The notes beneath the pieces are model-generated. The model was not told the origin of the DNA. It saw nothing but the letters and a program-made list of their open reading frames with translations, and did not search any database. A stretch of DNA of 64,000 bases from assembly GCA_023055425.1 (NCBI GenBank), contig JALGPY010000007.1, positions 85,275,136 through 85,339,135 on the forward strand, read 5' to 3'. Both the position numbers and the translations under genes were made by a program. This DNA is from Linanthus parryae. Taxonomy: Eukaryota; Streptophyta; Magnoliopsida; Ericales; Polemoniaceae. Of the stretch, positions 59,472-64,000 are shown piece after piece. How positions within the stretch are numbered: the stretch's first letter is position 1; each line of letters begins with the position of its first letter.

Positions 59472-60073
59472 TGTAGGGTTTTGTAACGTATTACGCAGCA
59501 GAAAAACAATAATTATGATCCGCACAAGACCCTCCAAATATCAAAGGAAGAGACATCATAACAATAGTAAGGGTTTGGTCACAATTACCTTGTTTATCTC
59601 ATTGGATGACTTCAAATGCAAAATAGTTGTCGCGCCTCTACGGCTAGTCCATGCCTTGGATCAAGATCTAGATTCCTCCACGTCTTGTGCTAGAAACCGG
59701 TGAAAGAAGGAAAAAGAAGAATCACGCAACAGGGACCAAAAGAGGTCGTGCCTCTTCTTGGTGGTCGACGGGTAGGGGACGACACAAGGGGGTTCGGCCC
59801 TCTTGTGTTGTTCTCTCTCCTTTCTTTATTCTCTCTCACTCAATGTACGTTCTGAGCATTAGTAAGAAAATAAGCTAGGAGTATCCTTTATATAGTCCAA
59901 AAACTCCTTGTTAACTACATAAAGGTCCCTATACTAATCATGTCCTTACATGGATTAGTTCACCTTGCAAATTATTCCTACTAAGTTTGCATGTGCTTGA
60001 ATATTTATCATTCCCATTTAATTAATCATATTAATTAATTCCCAAGTCTAGTTTAATCCATATGGCGTGTGAT
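59472..60073 (-). repeat. Partial 3' LTR of element D
   Basis: About 600 bp matching the outer part of the C LTR, down to ATGGCGTGTGATC, where it fuses to RNase H sequence (GCCACAGTGTTGTC). Confidence 0.82.
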
Positions 60074-63000
60074 CGCCACAGTGTTGTCACAATACAACTC
60101 AATTGGATCCACAATGCTAGGAATCACACCAAGATCAGTGATGAACTTCCTAATCCAAACAGCTTCCATCTCACAGCTCCTCCATTCAGGCAATACATGA
60201 ATCCCGGCTGCGATATGAAATCATCTATGTCGGTTTGGAAGCTTGCATCCGTGTAACCCCTTACACGTAACTCTCCCCCCCCCCTCCAAATATCAAGAAC
60301 GCATCATTAATTTTTCTCAAGTACTTGAGGATGTTCTTGACGGCAATCTAGTGACTCTCACCCGGATTAGACTGATATCTGCTTTTCATACTCAATGTGA
60401 ATGACACATATGGTCTAATACACAACATGGGTACATGATGGATCCCTAGGCATAGGGAACCCTACTCATGCGTTCCTTCTCAATATCATTGGAAGGAAAA
60501 TTATCCTTCAAAGGGTGACTCCATGCAACATGGACAAGTATCCCTTCTTGAAATCTTGCATGTTGACCCGACTCAACGCCTTGTCTATATATGTACTTTG
60601 ACTTAGGCCAAGTAGCTTCCTCGATCTATCTCTATAGATCTTGATACCAAGTATATAAGCTGCATCCCCTAAGTCCTTCATTGAGAAACACTTTCCTAGC
60701 CAATCTTTCACAGATTGCAGCATAGGAATGTCGTTTCCAATGAGTAGTATGTCATCCACATACAAGACCAGAAAAGCTTTAGATCTCCCACTAACCTTCT
60801 TGTAGACACAAGATTCATCTTCAATCTTGATGAAGTCAAACTCTTTGACAGCTTCATCAAAACGTCGATTCCAACTCCTAGATGCTTGCTTCAATCCCTA
60901 AATAGATCATTTAAAATTACAGACTTTATTTGCATGCTCTGGATCCACAAAACCATCAGGTTTTTTCATGTACACATCCTCAAGGAGGTTCCATACAGAA
61001 ACGCTATTTAGACATCCGTCTGCCAAATCTCATAGTCGTAGTAAGCTGCAATAGCAAGTAGGATTCGAATGGATTTGGTCATCACGAATGGTGAAAAGGT
61101 TTCATCGTAATATATACCATGAATCTGTCTGAATCCTTTTTTCCAACAATCGGTCCTTATAGGTAATCACATTACCATCCATGTCGGTCTTCTTCTCGAA
61201 GACCCACTTGGACCCTATGGGCCGAGCCGGCCCCTTAGGGTGGTTCCACCAAAGTCCATACTTTGTTGGTATACATGGATTCCATCTCGGATTCCATGGC
61301 CTTAAGCCACTTCTGAGAATATGGCCCTTTTGTGACCTCTCCATAGGTAGTAGGCTCATCATCAATGGGCAACGCATCACCAGGCTCAGTCACGATAAGT
61401 CCATACCTCTCTGGCTCCTCGCGCACTCTACTCGACCTACGAAGCTCTTGTGTTAATTGAACAGGTTTTCCACAACCTCTTGTGGCTCATGTTCATGTTC
61501 CATAGTAGGATCAGTAGTTTGTGGATCTTGAACTTCTTCAAGTTCTACAGTCCTCCCACTTGCTTCTTTAGAAACAAACTCTCTTTCTAGAAACACGCCG
61601 GACCAGACAACAAACACTTTGTTCTCGGTTGGATTGTAGAAGTAATATCCCTTAGTTTCCTTAGGGTATTCCACAAACTTACACTTATTCGACTTGGGCC
61701 CTAGCTTGTCTGGTTGTAAACGTTTTACGTAGACATCACATCCCCAAATCCTCATGAACGACAATGTGGGACGCCGCCCACTCCACATCTCATATGGAGT
61801 CTTCATGACCGATTTAGATGGAACACGGTTAATGGTGAAAGCTGCACACAATAGAGCATGGCCCTAAAATGATAATGGAATATCATAGGCCGAACCATGT
61901 CCAACAGTGTTCGATACCTCCTCTTAGTCACGCCATTCCATTGCGTCTTTTCGGGTGGAGTGAGTTGGGACAAGATCCCACACTCTCTAAGATAGTCATC
62001 AAACTCTTGGCTTAAGTATTCTCCTACACGATCCGATCGTAGAGCCTTGATACTTTTGCCAAGTTGATTCTCTACTTCATTCTTGAATTCTTTGAACTTT
62101 TTCAAAGGATTCGGATTTGGCCTTCATAAGGTATACAAATCTGTATCTACTGAAGTCATCAGTAAATGTAATGAAATAGACGTAACCACCCCTACAGGCG
62201 TGGAAAATGACCCACTTACATCAGTATGCACGAGCGCCAATTGCTCACTAGTCCTCTCACATTTCTTATTGAAATGGGACTTTGTCATCTTTTCCAATAA
62301 ACAAGCCTCACAAGTCTCATATGATTAAAAAACAAATGAGTCTAGAATTCCATCATTATGAAGTCTAGATACACGTTTCTCGTTTGTATGGCATAAACGA
62401 CAGTTCCATAGATAATCAGGATTTAAATCTATCATTTTAATCCTCTTGGTATTTATGTTATAGACAGTATTACTTAGATCAATGATATATAATCCATTAA
62501 ATAATTCCGTACTTCAATATTGAATATTATCAAAATAAATGGAGCATCAATTGTCCTTTATTGAAATAGTAAAATCTTCCTTGTCCAAACAAGAAATAGA
62601 AATAATGTTTCTGCTCATAGCAGGCACAAAATATAAATTATTTAATTCTAAAACCAATCATGAAGGCAGAGACAACTCGTACACGCCTACGGCCAATGCA
62701 GCAACCTTTGCTCCATTCCCAACGCGCATGTCTATCTCCCCTTTAGCCAATATTCTACTTCTCTTTAGATCCTGCACATTTCGAAAAATGTGAGATCCAC
62801 ATCCAGTATCCAATACCCATGATGAAGAGAAAGTTTAATTGAAATCTATAATAAAAAATACCCGGTGGTGGTGGAAGCACTATACCAAGCCTTTTATCCT
62901 TTAGATACTGCGGGCAGTTTCTCTTCCAGTGTCCAGGCTGACTGTAGTAGTGCCAATCACCCTTAGTCACTCCTTTGGCAACTTCACCAACAGGTTTAAG

Positions 63001-63713
63001 GACACCATCCTTGGGTTTGGCAACTGACTTGCCCTTCCACTTGGAGGTAGAAGCAAACCTTTTTTCCTTTCCCTTTGTGCACCATCATTATGGATTTTCC
63101 CTTTCCCTTGTTGATGTTTGTTCAGCTTTCCTCAACATATTGAGTAGATCTGGCAGAGGCTTCACGATCTCGTTCATGTTATAGTTCATGATGAACTGTC
63201 CCTAACTCTCAGGCAACGATTGCAAGACGAGATATGTGGCCAACTCTTGACCCACCGGAAAACCCAGTCGCTCGAGACTCTCAAAGTACCAGATCATTCG
63301 GAGTACATGAGGTCCCACTGGGTTTCCCTCTGACAGATGATACTTGAACAATGCCTTAGAAACTTCATACCTCTCAACCCTTGCCTGCTCTTGGAAGAGT
63401 TTCTTTAAGTGAATGATCATTTCAAATGAAGCCATGTTCTCATGTTGCTTCTGAAGCTCAGATCTCATGGTGCAAAGCATTAGGCAGACTGCATCATTAG
63501 CATCGTCAACGAACTTACGATGCGCCGTTAGGGCTGCATGGGTATTATTGTCTGGAGCCTGAGGAACTTCTTCTTATAGAGTGTACAGTTTCTTTTCTTG
63601 CTTGATAACGATTCTCAAGTTCTGTACCTGTCTAGAAAGTTTGTTCCAGAAATCTTGTCCGTCTCACTGACAAAACGTAAGGAATGTGATGAACTCGATG
63701 AGTTGTTTGCCAT
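60073..63713 (-). pseudogene. Gag-pol of element D (interrupted, 3' deleted)
   Basis: Gag starts at 63713 with MANNSSS. The zinc knuckle (near 62930) reads WHYYSQPGHWKRNC, so the first two cysteines are lost. Integrase and GAG-pre-integrase remnants lie at 61800-62330. Reverse transcriptase with LVLYVDDILLIGND occurs at 60508-60894. Frames are broken by stops and shifts at many points, for example near 60900, 61130, 61470 and 61850. More decayed than C. Confidence 0.88.
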
Positions 63714-64000
63714 TGGAATTCTACAAAATGAGAAATATACAAGTTTTAGTATTTTGTGAACAAATAACTATATTTAACAATGACTAGATTATTAAATACA
63801 GTTCTAACTAGTTTTCTCCTATTAATAACCCTCCATATTAATGAGGAAAATGTCATTATATTTTCTATAGGGCCAAGATCCATATTTCACTTCTTTTTTA
63901 GCTTGCTTTGGTAAGTCACTCAAAAATTAGTTATTTAGGTAGGAACAATTCCAATTACATCCCCATGCAAATCTTGGTTCAATTGGGCAAAAAAAAAATC
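63714..64000 (-). other. Leader of element D
   Basis: Aligns with the sequence upstream of gag in element C (54176-54460), for example the ATTCCAATTACATCCC word. Non-coding, continues past the window. Confidence 0.75.

Larger units (their letters stand above)
59472..64000 (-). mobile_element. Copia element D, minus orientation, cut by the window end
   Basis: Same family as B and C. On the plus strand it starts TGTAGGGTTTTGTAACG, the outer edge of the 3' LTR, at 59472. The LTR breaks at about 60073, where RNase H sequence begins. The missing part comprises the remaining ~800 bp of LTR, the polypurine tract and the pol end. Gag-pol fragments run to 63713, then the leader to 64000. The 5' LTR lies beyond the window, so the target duplication cannot be checked. 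Confidence 0.85.

Noticed and set aside
1..64000. tRNA, rRNA, CRISPR arrays, bacterial operons
   Set aside because: None seen. The only tRNA-related sequences are the primer-binding sites of the LTR elements.

Overview
The window is nuclear DNA of a flowering plant, most likely a eudicot. The evidence is many-exon genes with GT-AG introns, AT-rich introns with CT/GA microsatellites, two plant gene families (VIRILIZER and a jasmonate-oxidase-type 2-oxoglutarate dioxygenase), and plant-type transposons: Ty1/copia, TRIM, Mutator-like, hAT and Stowaway-like elements. The species cannot be named from the sequence alone.

Region 1 (1-21748, plus strand) is most of one large gene, the plant homologue of VIRILIZER, a scaffold of the nuclear m6A mRNA methyltransferase complex. 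I resolved 25 coding exons. Their phases agree at every junction and give 2126 codons plus a TAG stop; about 100 N-terminal residues lie upstream of the window. The larger introns carry non-autonomous DNA transposons with clean target-site duplications (TSDs): two Mutator-like elements (9-bp TSDs), one hAT MITE (8-bp TSD) and one Stowaway-like MITE.

Region 2 (23091-42366, minus strand, convergent with VIRILIZER) is a three-exon dioxygenase gene of the JOX / jasmonate-induced-oxygenase type. Its 351-codon reading frame is intact although the exons are spread over 19.3 kb. Intron 2 (3.6 kb) holds a Stowaway-like MITE and a 2.1-kb gag-only LTR element (TSD CGGTC). Intron 1 (14.6 kb) holds a nest: an old Copia element A, a second Copia element B inserted in A's RNase H region, and a tandem TRIM array (five LTRs, four internal domains, one TSD AAAAG) inserted in A's 3' LTR.

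Region 3 (42367-48804) is the upstream side of the dioxygenase gene and gene-poor DNA. It contains a third Stowaway-like MITE, microsatellites, a short exon-like ORF and a cluster of short GGGC-type repeats.

Region 4 (48805-64000) is mostly two more minus-strand Copia elements of the same family as B. Element C is complete (48805-57282, TSD CTAAT) but has five nonsense codons and one frameshift. Element D is cut by the window end and has an internal deletion. Between them lie a GRF-zinc-finger/transmembrane coding fragment and unassigned sequence.

The two real genes have unrelated roles (mRNA methylation and jasmonate turnover). The main interest of the window is how two working reading frames are preserved inside heavily invaded introns, and the structures of the small non-autonomous elements, above all the tandem TRIM array and the gag-only element. 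I saw no clearly new multi-gene system.
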